A stretch of DNA of 64,000 nt from Tupaia tana. Taxonomy: Eukaryota > Chordata > Mammalia > Scandentia > Tupaiidae. The stretch covers positions 248,001 through 312,000 of the forward strand of contig JAKSZU010000131.1 of assembly GCA_026018925.1 (NCBI GenBank), read 5' to 3'. Positions 35,141-48,900 of the stretch are shown here, piece by piece. Made by a program: the position numbers and the translations under genes. The notes under the pieces are model-generated. The model did no database searches. It worked only from the letters and a program-made list of their open reading frames with translations, and was not told where the DNA came from. Within the stretch, counting starts at the first letter, position 1. Every line of letters starts with the position of its first letter.

Positions 35141-37660
35141 GGATTATTAACAAAACAATAGGAGGAGCTGGGAGCCAGAGAAAAACTTTGCCTTTAAAAA
35201 AATCGTATAAAGGAAAAATTACCAAAAAAAAAATGAGGAGACAGGAACAGAGAGAAACAGAGACCTCAGAGACACAGAGACAGAGATAGAAGGCCAGAGG
35301 GGCTCCCTACCACACTAGCTCTGCTTGCTTGAGGCTGAATTATGAGTAGAAAATCTTCATTTCTCCTGTTCCCTGAAAAATCTAGTTCCCAGTAGCCATG
35401 AGGAGTCTGCTCAGAGAAGGGCTCAACTCTCCTGCCTGGGAGGAAGAAGCAGAAGGGATTATTAACAAAACAATAGGAGGAGCTGGGAGCCAGAGAAAAA
35501 CTTTGCCTTTAAAAATGTCGTAAAAAGGAAAAATTATCAAAAAAATTAGGAGACAGGAGCAAAGAGAGACAGAGACCTCAGAGACACAGAGACAGAGATA
35601 GAAGGCCAGAGGGGCTCCCTACCACACTAGCTCTGCTTGCTGGAGGCTGAATTATGAGTAGAAAATCTTCATTTCTCCTCTTCCCTGAAAAATCTAGTTC
35701 CCAGTAGCCATGAGGAGTCTGCTCAGAGAAGGGCTCAACTCTCCTGCTGGGAGGAAGAAGCAGAAGGGATTATTAACAAAACAATAGGAGGACCTGGGAG
35801 CCAGAGAAAAACTTTGCCTTTAAAAAAGTCATTAAAAGGAAAAATTACCAAAAAAAAAAATTAGGAGACAGGAGCAGAGAGAGACAGACACCTCAGAGAC
35901 ACAGAGAGAGAGATAGAAGGCCAGAGGGGCTCCCGACCACACTAGCTCTGCTTGCTGGAGGCTGAATTTTGAGTAGAAAATCTTCATTTCTCCTGTTCCC
36001 TGAAAAATCTAGTTCCCAGTAGCCATGAGGAGTCTGCTCAGAGAAGGGCTCAACTCTCCTGCCTGGGAGGAAGAAGCAGAAGGGATTATTAACAAAACAA
36101 TAGGAGGAGCTGGGAGCCAGAGAAAATCTTTGCCTTTAATAAAATCGTAAAAAGGAAAAATTACCAAAAATAAAATACAATGAGGAGACAGGAGCAGAGA
36201 GAGACAGAGACCTCAGAGACACAGAGACAGAGATAGAAGGCCAGAGGGGCTCCCTACCACACTAGCTCTGCTTGCTGGAGGCTGAATTATGAGTAGAAAA
36301 TCTTCATTTCTCCTATTCCCTGAAAAATCTAGTTCCCAGTAGCCATGAGGAGTCTGCTCAGAGAAGGGCTCAACTCTCCTGCCTGGAAGGAAGAAGCAGA
36401 AGGGATTATTAACAAAACAATAGGAGGAGCTGGGAGCCAGAGAAAAACTTTGCATTTAAAAAAATCGTAAAAAGGAAAAATTACCAAAAATAAATGAGGA
36501 GACAGGAGCAGAGAGAGACAGAGACCTCAGAGACACAGAGACAGAGATAGAAGGCCAGAAGGGCTCCCTACCACACTAGCTCTGCGTGCTGGAGGCTGAA
36601 TAATGAGTAGAAAATCTTCATTTCTCCTATTCCGTGAAAAATCTCGTTCCCAGTAGCCATGAGGAGTCTGCTCAGAGAAGGGCTCAACTCTCCTGCCTGG
36701 GAGGAAGAAGCAGAAGGGATTATTAACAAAACAATAGGAGGAGCTGGGAGCCAGAGAAAAACGTTGCCTTTAAAAAAGTCGTAAAAAGGAAAAATTACCA
36801 GAAAAAAAATGAGGAGACAGGAGCAGAGAGAGACAGAGACCTCAGAGACACAGAGACAGAGATAGAATGCCAGAGGGGCTCCCTACCACACTAGCTCTGC
36901 TTGCTGGAGGCTGAATTATGAGTAGAAAATCTTCATTTCTCCTGTTCCCTGAAAAATCTACTTCCCAGTAGCCATGAGGAGTCTGCTCAGAGAAGGGCTC
37001 AACTCTCCTGCCTGGGAGGAAGAAGCAGAAGGGATTATTAACAAAACAATAGGAGGAGCTGGGAGCCAGAGAAAAACTTTGCCTTTAAAAAAGTCGTAAA
37101 AAGGAAAAATTACCAAAAAAAAATGAGGAGACAGGAGCAGAGAGATACAGAGACCTCAGAGACACAGAGACAGAGATAGAAGGCCAGAGGGTCTCCCTAC
37201 CACACTAGCTCTGCTTGCTGGAGGCTGAATTATGAGTAGAAAATCTTCATTTCTCCTGTTCCCTTAAAAATCTAGTTCTCAGTAGCCATGAGGAGTCTGC
37301 TCAGAGAAGGGCTCAACTCTCCTGCCTGGGAGGAAGAAGCAGAAGGGATTATTAACAAAACAATAGGAGGAGCTGGGAGCCAGAGAAAAACTTTGCCTTT
37401 AAAAAAATCGTAAAAAGGAAAAATTACCAAAAAGAAAATGAGGAGACGGGAGCAGAGAGAGACAGAGACCTCAGAGACACAGAGAGAGAGATAGAAGGCC
37501 AGAGGGACTCCCTACCACACTAGCTCTGCTTGCTGGAGGCTGAATTATGAGTAGAAAATCTTCATTTCTCCTGTTCCCTGAAAAATCTAGTTCCCAGTAG
37601 CCATGAGGAGTCTGCTCAGAGAAGGGCTCAACTCTCCTGCCTGGGAGGAAGAAGGAGAAG
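35141..37660 (+). repeat. 8-monomer HOR, second copy
   Basis: The monomer at 35085-35200 has GAAGGAGAAGGG on its left, as at 37650, and TCGTATAAAGG on its right, as at 32690. The exchange point therefore falls between about 35135 and 35205. The copies look nearly identical; CTGCGTGCTGG near 36585 and CACAGAGAGAGAG near 35900 are private to this copy. Confidence 0.9.
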
Positions 37661-40090
37661 GGATTATTAACAAAACAATAGGAGGAGCTGGGAGCCAGAG
37701 AAAAATTTTGCCTTTAAAAAAGTCGTAAAAAGGAAAAATTACCAAAAAAAAAATGAGGAGACAGGAGCAGAGAGAGACAGAGACCTCAGAGACACAGAGA
37801 CAGAGATAGAAGGCCAGAGGGTCTCCCTACCACACTAGCTCTGCTTGCTGGAGGCTGAATTATGAGTAGAAAATCTTCATTTCTCCTGTTCCCTGAAAAA
37901 TCTAGTTCCCAGTAGCCATGAGGAGTCTGCTCAGAGAAGGGCTCAACTCTCCTGCCAGGGAGGAAGAAGTAGAAGGGATTATTAACAAAACAATAGGAGG
38001 AGCTGGGAGCCAGAGAAAAACTTTGCCTTTAAAAAAATCGTATAAAGGAAAAATTACCAAAAAAAAAAATAAAATGAGGAGACAGTTGCAGAGAGAGACA
38101 GAGACCTCAGAGACACAGAGACAGAGATAGAAGGCCAGAGGGGATCCCTACCACACTAGCTCTGCTTGCTGGAGGCTGAATTATGAGTAGAAAAACTTCA
38201 TTTCTCTTCTTCCCTGAAAAATCTAGTTCCCAGTAGCCATGAGGAGTCTGCTCAGAGAAGGGCTCAACTCTCCTGCCTGGGAAGAAGAAGCAGAAGGGAT
38301 TATTAACAAAACAATAGGAGGACCTGGGAGCCACAGAAAAACTTTGCCTTTAAAATGTCGTAAAAAGGAAAAATTACCAAAAAAAAAAATGAGGAGACAG
38401 GAGCAGAGAGAGACAGAGACCTCACAGACTCAGAGACAGAGATAGAAGGCCAGAGGGGCTCCCTACCACACTAGCTCTGCTTGCTGGAGGCTGACTTATG
38501 AGTAGAAAATCTTCCTTTCTCCTGTTCCCTGAAAAATCTAGTTCCCAGTAGCCATGAGGAGTCTGCTCAGAGAAGGGCTCAACTCTCCTGCCTGGGAGGA
38601 AGAAGCAGAAGGGATTATTAACAAAACAATAGGAGGAACTGGGAGCCAGAGAAAAACTTTGCCTTTAAAAAAATCGTAAAAAGGAAAAATTATCAAAAAA
38701 AAATAAAAAGGGGAGACAGGAGCAGAGAGAGACTGAGACCTCAGAGACACAGAAACAGAGATAGAAAGCCAGAGGGGCTCCCTACCACACTAGTTCTGCT
38801 TGCTGGAGGCTGAATTATGAGTAGAAAATCTTCATTTCTCCTGTTCCCTGAAAAATCTAGTTCCCAGTAGCCATGAGGAGTCTGCTCAGAGAAGGGCTCA
38901 ACTCTCCTGCCTGGGAGGAAGAAGCAGAAGGGATTATTAACAAAACAATAGGAGGAGCTGGGAGCCAGAGAACAACTTTGCCTTAAAAAAATCGTATAAA
39001 GGAAAAATTACCAAAAAAAAATGGGGAGACAGGAACAGAGAGAAACAGAGACCTCAGAGACACAGAAACAGAGATAGAAGGCCAGAGGGGCTCCCTACCA
39101 CACTAGCTCTGCTTGCTGGAGGCTGAATTATGAGTAGAAAATCTTCATTTCTCCTGTTCCCTGAAAAATCTAGTTCCCAGTAGCCATGAGGAGTCTGCTC
39201 AGAGAAGGGCTCAACTCTCCTGCCTGGGAGGAAGAAGCAGAAGGGATTATTAACAAAACAATAGGAGGAGCTGGGAGCCAGAGAAAAACTTTGCCTTTAA
39301 AAATGTCGTAAAAAGGAAAAATTATCAAAAAAAATGAGGAGACAGGAGCAAAGAGAGACAGAGACCTCAGAGACACAGAGACAGAGATAGAAGGCCAGAG
39401 GGGCTCCCTACCACACTAGCTCTGCTTGCTGGAGGCTGAATTATGAGTAGAAAATCTTCATTTCTCCTCTTCCCTGAAAAATCTAGTTCCCAGTAGCCAT
39501 GAGGAGTCTGCTCAGAGAAGGGCTCAACTCTCCTGCTGGGAGGAAGAAGCAGAAGGGATTATTAACAAAACAATAGGAGGACCTGGGAGCCAGAGAAAAA
39601 CTTTGCCTTTAAAAAAGTCATAAAAAGGAAAAATTACCAAAAAAAAAAATTAGGAGACAGGATCAGAGAGAGACAGACACCTCAGAGACACAGAGACAGA
39701 GATAGAAGGCCAGAGGGGCTCCCGACCACACTAGCTCTGCTTGCTGGAGGCTGAATTTTGAGTAGAAAATCTTCATTTCTCCTCTTCCCTGAAAAATCTA
39801 GTTCCCAGTAGCCATGAGGAGTCTGCTCAGAGAAGGGCTCAACTCTCCTGCCAGGGAGGAAGAAGCAGAAGGGATTATTAACAAAACAATAGGAGGAGCT
39901 GGGAGTCAGCGAAAACCTTTGCCTTTAAAAAAGTCGTAAAAAGGAAAAATTACCAAAAAAAAATTGGGAGACAGGAGCAGAGAGAGACAGAGACCTCAGA
40001 GACACAGAGACAGAGATAGAAGGCCAGAGGGGCTCCCTACCACACTAGCTCTGCTTGCTGGAGGCTGAATTATGAGTAGAAAATCTTCAT
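37250..40090 (+). repeat. 9-monomer HOR, first copy (second 2840 bp pair)
   Basis: Repeats at 40091-42930 with offset 2840. Markers are CCCTTAAAAATCTAG (37261/40101), GAGACAGTTGCAG (38081/40921), CTTCATTTCTCTTC with GAAAAACTTC (38193/41033), GACTTATGAG with CTTCCTTTC (38493/41333), AAATAAAAAGGGGAG (38701/41541), CCTTAAAAAAATCG (38981/41821), and GAGTCAGCGAAAACC (39903/42743). Confidence 0.92.
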
Positions 40091-42930
40091 TTCTCCTGTT
40101 CCCTTAAAAATCTAGTTCTCAGTAGCCATGAGGAGTCTGCTCAGAGAAGGGCTCAACTCTCCTGCCTGGGAGGAAGAAGCAGAAGGGATTATTAACAAAA
40201 CAATAGGAGGAGCTGGGAGCCAGAGAAAAACTTTGCCTTTAAAAAAATCGTAAAAAGGAAAAATTACCAAAAAGAAAATGAGGAGACGGGAGCAGAGAGA
40301 GACAGAGACCTCAGAGACACAGAGAGAGAGATAGAAGGCCAGAGGGACTCCCTACCACACTAGCTCTGCTTGCTGGAGGCTGAATTATGAGTAGAAAATC
40401 TTCATTTCTCCTGTTCCCTGAAAAATCTAGTTCCCAGTAGCCATGAGGAGTCTGCTCAGAGAAGGGCTCAACTCTCCTGCCTGGGAGGAAGAAGGAGAAG
40501 GGATTATTAACAAAACAATAGGAGGAGCTGGGAGCCAGAGAAAAATTTTGCCTTTAAAAAAGTCGTAAAAAGGAAAAATTACCAAAAAAAAAATGAGGAG
40601 ACAGGAGCAGAGAGAGACAGAGACCTCAGAGACACAGAGACAGAGATAGAAGGCCAGAGGGTCTCCCTACCACACTAGCTCTGCTTGCTGGAGGCTGAAT
40701 TATGAGTAGAAAATCTTCATTTCTCCTGTTCCCTGAAAAATCTAGTTCCCAGTAGCCATAAGGAGTCTGCTCAGAGAAGGGCTCAACTCTCCTGCCAGGG
40801 AGGAAGAAGTAGAAGGGATTATTAACAAAACAATAGGAGGAGCTGGGAGCCAGAGAAAAACTTTGCCTTTAAAAAAATCGTATAAAGGAAAAATTACCAA
40901 AAAAAAAAATAAAATGAGGAGACAGTTGCAGAGAGAGACAGAGACCTCAGAGACACAGAGACAGAGATAGAAGGCCAGAGGGGATCCCTACCACACTAGC
41001 TCTGCTTGCTGGAGGCTGAATTATGAGTAGAAAAACTTCATTTCTCTTCTTCCCTGAAAAATCTAGTTCCCAGTAGCCATGAGGAGTCTGCTCAGAGAAG
41101 GGCTCAACTCTCCTGCCTGGGAAGAAGAAGCAGAAGGGATTATTAACAAAACAATAGGAGGAGCTGGGAGCCACAGAAAAACTTTGCCTTTAAAATGTCG
41201 TAAAAAGGAAAAATTACCAAAAAAAAAAATGAGGAGACAGGAGCAGAGAGAGACAGAGACCTCACAGACTCAGAGACAGAGATAGAAGGCCAGAGGGGCT
41301 CCCTACCACACTAGCTCTGCTTGCTGGAGGCTGACTTATGAGTAGAAAATCTTCCTTTCTCCTGTTCCCTGAAAAATCTAGTTCCCAGTAGCCATGAGGA
41401 GTCTGCTCAGAGAAGGGCTCAACTCTCCTGCCTGGGAGGAAGAAGCAGAAGGGATTATTAACAAAACAATAGGAGGAACTGGGAGCCAGAGAAAAACTTT
41501 GCCTTTAAAAAAATCGTAAAAAGGAAAAATTATCAAAAAAAAATAAAAAGGGGAGACAGGAGCAGAGAGAGACTGAGACCTCAGAGACACAGAAACAGAG
41601 ATAGAAAGCCAGAGGGGCTCCCTACCACACTAGTTCTGCTTGCTGGAGGCTGAATTATGAGTAGAAAATCTTCATTTCTCCTGTTCCCTGAAAAATCTAG
41701 TTCCCAGTAGCCATGAGGAGTCTGCTCAGAGAAGGGCTCAACTCTCCTGCCTGGGAGGAAGAAGCAGAAGGGATTATTAACAAAACAATAGGAGGAGCTG
41801 GGAGCCAGAGAACAACTTTGCCTTAAAAAAATCGTATAAAGGAAAAATTACCAAAAAAAAATGGGGAGACAGGAACAGAGAGAAACAGAGACCTCAGAGA
41901 CACAGAAACAGAGATAGAAGGCCAGAGGGGCTCCCTACCACACTAGCTCTGCTTGCTGGAGGCTGAATTATGAGTAGAAAATCTTCATTTCTCCTGTTCC
42001 CTGAAAAATCTAGTTCCCAGTAGCCATGAGGAGTCTGCTCAGAGAAGGGCTCAACTCTCCTGCCTGGGAGGAAGAAGCAGAAGGGATTATTAACAAAACA
42101 ATAGGAGGAGCTGGGAGCCAGAGAAAAACTTTGCCTTTAAAAATGTCGTAAAAAGGAAAAATTATCAAAAAAAATGAGGAGACAGGAGCAAAGAGAGACA
42201 GAGACCTCAGAGACACAGAGACAGAGATAGAAGGCCAGAGGGGCTCCCTACCACACTAGCTCTGCTTGCTGGAGGCTGAATTATGAGTAGAAAATCTTCA
42301 TTTCTCCTCTTCCCTGAAAAATCTAGTTCCCAGTAGCCATGAGGAGTCTGCTCAGAGAAGGGCTCAACTCTCCTGCTGGGAGGAAGAAGCAGAAGGGATT
42401 ATTAACAAAACAATAGGAGGACCTGGGAGCCAGAGAAAAACTTTGCCTTTAAAAAAGTCATAAAAAGGAAAAATTACCAAAAAAAAAAATTAGGAGACAG
42501 GATCAGAGAGAGACAGACACCTCAGAGACACAGAGACAGAGATAGAAGGCCAGAGGGGCTCCCGACCACACTAGCTCTGCTTGCTGGAGGCTGAATTTTG
42601 AGTAGAAAATCTTCATTTCTCCTCTTCCCTGAAAAATCTAGTTCCCAGTAGCCATGAGGAGTCTGCTCAGAGAAGGGCTCAACTCTCCTGCCAGGGAGGA
42701 AGAAGCAGAAGGGATTATTAACAAAACAATAGGAGGAGCTGGGAGTCAGCGAAAACCTTTGCCTTTAAAAAAGTCGTAAAAAGGAAAAATTACCAAAAAA
42801 AAATTGGGAGACAGGAGCAGAGAGAGACAGAGACCTCAGAGACACAGAGACAGAGATAGAAGGCCAGAGGGGCTCCCTACCACACTAGCTCTGCTTGCTG
42901 GAGGCTGAATTATGAGTAGAAAATCTTCAT
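40091..42930 (+). repeat. 9-monomer HOR, second copy (second 2840 bp pair)
   Basis: Second copy of 37250-40090. Its end is marked by CTCCTCTTACCTG near 42935, where the first copy has CTCCTGTTCCCTTAAAAA near 40095. A private change is AGCCATAAGG near 40756, which removes the landmark ATG. The other copy has GAGGACCTGGG near 38321 where this one has GAGGAGCTGGG. Confidence 0.9.
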
Positions 42931-45900
42931 TTCTCCTCTTACCTGAAAAATCTAGTTCCCAGTAGCCATGAGGAGTCTGCTCAGAGAAGGGCTCAACTCT
43001 CCTGCTGGGAGGAAGAAGCAGAAGGGATTATTAACAAAACAATAGGAGGAGCTGGGAGCCAGAGAAAAACTTTGGCTTTAAAAAAATCGTAAAAAGGAAA
43101 AATTACCAAAAAAAAAAAAGTGAGGAGACAGGAGCAGAGAGAGTCAGAGACCTCAGAGACACAGAGGCAGAGATAGAAGACCAGAGGGGCTCCCTACCAC
43201 ACTAGCTCTGCTTGCTGGAGGCTGAATTATGAGTAGAGAATCTTCATTTCTCCTGTTCCCTGAAAAATCTAGTTCACAGTAGCCATGAGGAGTCTGCTCA
43301 GAGAAGGGCTCAACTCTCCTGCCTGGGAGGAAGAAGCATAAGGGATTATTAACAAAACAATAGGAGGAGCTGGGAGCCAGAGAAAAACTTTGCCTTTAAA
43401 GAAGTCGTAAAAAGGAAAAATTACCAAAAATAAAATGAGGAGACAGGAGCAGAGAGAGACAGAGACCTCAGAGACACAGAGACAGAGATAGAAGGCCAGA
43501 GGGGCTCCCTACCACACTAGCTCTGCTTGCTGGAGGCTGAATTATGAGTAGAAAATCTTCATTTCTCCTGTTCCCTGAAAAATCTAGTTCCCAGTAGCCA
43601 TGAGGAGTCTGCTCAGAGAAGGGCTCAACTCTCCTGCCTGGGAGGAAGAAGCAGAAGGGATTATTAACAAAACAATAGGAGGAGCTGGGAGCCAGAGAAA
43701 AACTTTGCCTTTAAAAAAATCGTAAAAAGGAAAAATTATCAAAAAAAAATAAAAATGGGAGACAGGAGCAGAGAGAGACTGAGACCTCAGAGACACAGAA
43801 ACAGAGATAGAAAGCCAGAGGGGCTCCCTACCACACTAGTTCTGCTTGCTGGAGGCTGAATTATGAGTAGAAAATCTTCATTTCTCCTGTTCCCTGAAAA
43901 ATCTAGTTCCCAGTAGCCATGAGGAGTCTGCTCAGAGAAGGGCTCAACTCTCCTGCCTGGGAGGAAGAAGCAGAAGGGATTATTAACAAAACAATAGGAG
44001 GAGCTGGGAGCCAGAGAACAACTTTGCCTTTAAAAAAATCTTATAAAGGAAAAATTACCAAAAAAAAAATGAGGAGACAGGAACAGAGAGAAACAGAGAC
44101 CTCAGAGACACAGAGACAGAGATAGAAGGCCAGAGGGGCTCCCTACCACACTAGCTCTGCTTGCTGGAGGCTGAATTATGAGTAGAAAATCTTCATTTCT
44201 CCTGTTTCCTGAAAAATCTAGTTCCCAGTAGCCATGAGGAGTCTGCTCAGAGAAGGGCTCAACTCTCCTGCCTGGGAGGAAGAAGCAGAAAGGATTATTA
44301 ACAAAACAATAGGAGGAGCTGGGAGCCAGAGAAAAACTTTGCCTTTAAAAATGTCGTAAAAAGGAAAAATTATCAAAAAAATGAGGAGACAGGAGCAAAG
44401 AGAGACAGAGACCTCAGAGACACAGAAACAGAGATAGAAGGCCAGAGGGGCTCCCTACCACACTAGCTCTGCTTGCTGGAGGCTGAATTATGAGTAGAAA
44501 ATCTTCATTTCTCCTCTTCCCTGAAAAATCTAGTTCCCAGTAGCCATGAGGAGTCTGCTCAGAGAAGGGCTCAACTCTCCTGCTGGGAGGAAGAAGCAGA
44601 AGGGATTATTAACAAAACAATAGGAGGACCTGGGAGCCAGAGAAAAACTTTGCCTTTAAAAAAGTCATAAAAAGGAAAAATTACCAAAAAAAAAAATTAG
44701 GAGACAGGAGCAGAGAGAGACAGACACCTCAGAGACACAGAGACAGAGATAGAAGGCCAGAGGGGCTCCCGACCACACTAGCTCTGCTTGCTGGAGGCTG
44801 AATTATGAGTAGAAAATCTTCATTTCTCCTATTCCCTGAAAAATCTAGTTCCCAGTAGCCATGAGGAGTCTGCTCAGAGAAGGGCTCAACTCTCCTGCCT
44901 GGAAGGAAGAAGCAGAAGGGATTATTAACAAAACAATAGGAGGAGCTGGGAGCCAGAGAAAAACTTTGCATTTAAAAAAATCGTAAAAAGGAAAAATTAC
45001 CAAAAAAAAATGAGGAGACAGGAGCAGAGAGAGACAGAGACCTCAGAGACACAGAGACAGAGATAGAAGGCCAGAAGGGCTCCCTACCACACTAGCTCTG
45101 CTTGCTGGAGGCTGAATAATGAGTAGAAAATCTTCATTTCTCCTATTCCGTGAAAAATCTCGTTCCCAGTAGCCATGAGGAGTCTGCTCAGAGAAGGGCT
45201 CAACTCTCCTGCCTGGGAGGAAGAAGCAGAAGGGATTATTAACAAAACAATAATAGGAGCTGGGAGCCAGAGAAAAACGTTGCCTTTAAAAAAGTCGTAA
45301 AAAGGAAAAATTACCAGAAAAAAAATGAGGAGACAGGAGCAGAGAGAGACAGAGACCTCAGAGACACAGAGACAGAGATAGAATGCCAGAGGGGCTCCCT
45401 ACCACACTAGCTCTGCTTGCTGGAGGCTGAATTATGAGTAGAAAATCTTCATTTCTCCTGTTCCCTGAAAAATCTATTTCCCAGTAGCCATGAGGAGTCT
45501 GCTCAGAGAAGGGCTCAACTCTCCTGCCTGGGAGGAAGAAGCAGAAGGGATTATTAACAAAACAATAGGAGGAGCTGGGAGCCAGAGAAAAACTTTGCCT
45601 TTAAAAAAGTCGTAAAAAGGAAAAATTACCAAAAAAAAATGAGGAGACAGGAGCAGAGAGAGACAGAGACCTCAGAGACACAGAGACAGAGATAGAAGGC
45701 CAGAGGGTCTCCCTACCACACTAGCTCTGCTTGCTGGAGGCTGAATTATGAGTAGAAAATCTTCATTTCTCCTGTTCCCTGAAAAATCTAGTTCTCTGTA
45801 GCCATGAGGATTCTGCTCAGAGAAGGGCTCAACTCTCCTGCCTGGGAGGAAGAAGCAGAAGGGATTATTAACAAAACAATAGGAGGAGCTGGGAGCCAGA

Positions 45901-48900
45901 GAAAAACTTTGCCTTTAAAAAAATCGTAAAAAGGAAAAATTACCAAAAAAAAAAATGAGGAGACGGGAGCAGAGAGAGACAGAGACCTCAGAGACACAGA
46001 GAGAGAGATAGAAGGCCAGAGGGACTCCTTACCACACTAGCTCTGCTTGCTGGAGGCTGAATTATGAGTAGAAAATCTTCATTTCTCCTGTTCCCTGAAA
46101 AATCTTGTTCCCAGTAGCCATGAGGAGTCTGCTCAGAGAAGGGCTCAACTCTCCTTCCTGGGAGGAAGAAGGAGAAGGGATTATTAACAAAACAATAGGA
46201 GGAGCTGGGAGCCAGAGAAAAATTTTGCCTTTAAAAAAGTCGTAAAAAGGAAAAATTACCAAAAAAAAAAATGAGGAGACAGGAGCAGAGAGAGAGAGAG
46301 ACCTCAGAGACACAGAGACAGAGATAGAAGGCCAGAGGGTCTCCCTACCACACTAGCTCTGCTTGCTGGAGGCTGAATTATGAGTAGAAAATCTTCATTT
46401 CTCCTGTTCCCTGAAAAATCTAGTTCCCAGTAGCCATGAGGAGTCTGCTCAGAGAAGGGCTCAACTCTCCTGCCTGGGAGGAAGAAGCAGAAGGGATTAT
46501 TAACAAAACAATAGGAGGAGCTGGGAGCCAGAGAAAAACTTTGCCTTTAAAAAAATCGTAAAAAGGAAAAATTACCAAAAAAAAATGAGGAGACAGGAGC
46601 AGAGAGAGACAGAGACCTCAGAGACACAGAGACAGAGATAGAAGGCCAGAAGGGCTCCCTACCACACTAGCTCTGCTTGCTGGAGGCTGAATAATGAGTA
46701 GAAAATCTTCATTTCTCCTATTCCGTGAAAAATCTAGTTCCCAGTAGCCATGAGGAGTCTGCTCAGAGAAGGGCTCAACTCTCCTGCCTGGGAGGAAGAA
46801 GCAGAAGAGATTATTAACAAAACAATAGGAAGAGCTGGGAGCCAGAGAAAAACGTTGCCTTTAAAAAAGTCGTAAAAAGGAAAAATTACCAGAAAAAAAA
46901 ATGAGGAGACAGGAGCAGAGAGAGACAGAGACCTCAGAGACACAGAGACAGAGATAGAATGCCAGAGGGGCTCCCTACCACACTAGCTCTGCTTGCTGGA
47001 GGCTGAATTATGAGTAGAAAATCTTCATTTCTCCTGTTCCCTGAAAAATCTATTTCCCAGTAGCCATGAGGAGTCTGCTCAGAGAAGGGCTCAACTCTCC
47101 TGCCTGGGAGGAAGAAGCAGAAGGGATTATTAACAAAACAATAGGAGGAGCTGGGAGCCAGAGAAAAACTTTGCCTTTAAAAAAGTCGTAAAAAGGAAAA
47201 ATTACCAAAAAAAAAATGAGGAGACAGGAGCAGAGAGAGACAGAGACCTCAGAGACACAGAGACAGAGATAGAAGGCCAGAGGGTCTCCCTACCACACTA
47301 GCTCTGCTTGCTGGAGGCTGAATTATGAGTAGAAAATCTTCATTTCTCCTGTTCCCTGAAAAATCTAGTTCTCAGTAGCCATGAGGTGTCTGCTCAGAGA
47401 AGGGCTCAACTCTCCTGCCTGGGAGGAAGAAGCAGAAGGGATTATTAACAAAACAATAGGAGGAGCTGGGAGCCAGAGAAAAACTTTGCCTTTAAAAAAA
47501 TCGTAAAAAGGAAAAATTACCAAAAAAAATGAGGAGACGGGAGCAGAGAGAGACAGAGACCTCAGAGACACAGAGACAGAGATAGAAGGCCAGAGGGACT
47601 CCCTACCACACTAGCTCTGCTTGCTGGAGGCTGAATTATGAGTAGAAAATCTTCATTTCTCCTGTTCCCTGAAAAATCTTGTTCCCAGTAGCCATGAGGA
47701 GTCTGCTCAGAGAAGGGCTCAACTGTCCTGCCTGGGAGGAAGAAGGAGAAGGGATTATTAACAAAATAATAGGAGGAGCTGGGAGCCAGAGAAAAATTTT
47801 GCCTTTAAAAAAGTCGTAAAAAGGAAAAATTACCAAAAAAAAAAATGAGGAGACAGGAGCAGAGAGAGACAGAGACCTCAGAGACACAGAGACAGAGATA
47901 GAAGGCCAGAGGGTCTCCCTACCACACTAGCTCTGCTTGCTGGAGCCTGAATTATGAGTAGAAAATCTTCATTTCTCCTGTTCCCTGAAAAATCTAGTTC
48001 ACAGTAGCCATGAGGAGTCTGCTCAGAGAAGGGCTCAACTCTCCTGCCAGGGAGGAAGAAGCAGAAGGGATTATTAACAAAACAATAGGAGGAGCTGGGA
48101 GCCAGAGAAAAACTTTGCCTTTAAAAAAATCGTATAAAGGAAAAATTACCAAAAAAAAAATGAGGAGACAGGAGCAGAGAGAAACCGAGACCTCAGAGAC
48201 ACAGAGACAGAGATAGAATGCCAGAGGGGCTACCTACCACACTAGCTCTGCTTGCTGGAGGCTGAATTATGAGTAGAAAATCTTCATTTCTCCTCTTCCC
48301 TGAAAAACCTAGTTCCCAATAGCCATGAGGAGTCTGCTCAGAGAAGGGCTCAACTCTCCTGCCTGGGAGGAAGAAGCAGAAGGGATTATTAACAAAACAA
48401 TAGGAGGAGCTGGGAGCCAGAGAAAAACGTTGCCTTTAAAGAAGTCGTAAAAAGGAAAAATTACCAAAAATAAAATGAGGAGACAGGAGCAGAGAGAGAC
48501 AGAGACCTCAGAGACACAGAGACAGAGATAGAAGGCCAGAGGTGCTCCCTACCACACTAGCTCTGCTTGCTGGAGGCTGAATTATGAGTAGAAAACCTTC
48601 ATTTCTCCTGTTCCCTGAAAAATCTAGTTCCCAGTAGCCATGAGGAGTCTGCTCAGAGAAGGGCTCAACTCTCCTGCCTGGGAGGAAGAAGGAGAAGGGA
48701 TTATTAACAAAACAATAGGAGGAGCTGGGAGCCAGAGAAAAACTTTGCCTTTAAAAAAATCGTAAAAAGGAAAAATTACCAAAAAAAAAAATAAAATGAG
48801 GAGACAGGAACAGAGAGAGACAGATACCTCAGAGACACAGAGACAGAGATAGAAGGCCAGAGGGGCTCTCTAGCACACTAGCTCTGCTTGCTGGAGGCTG

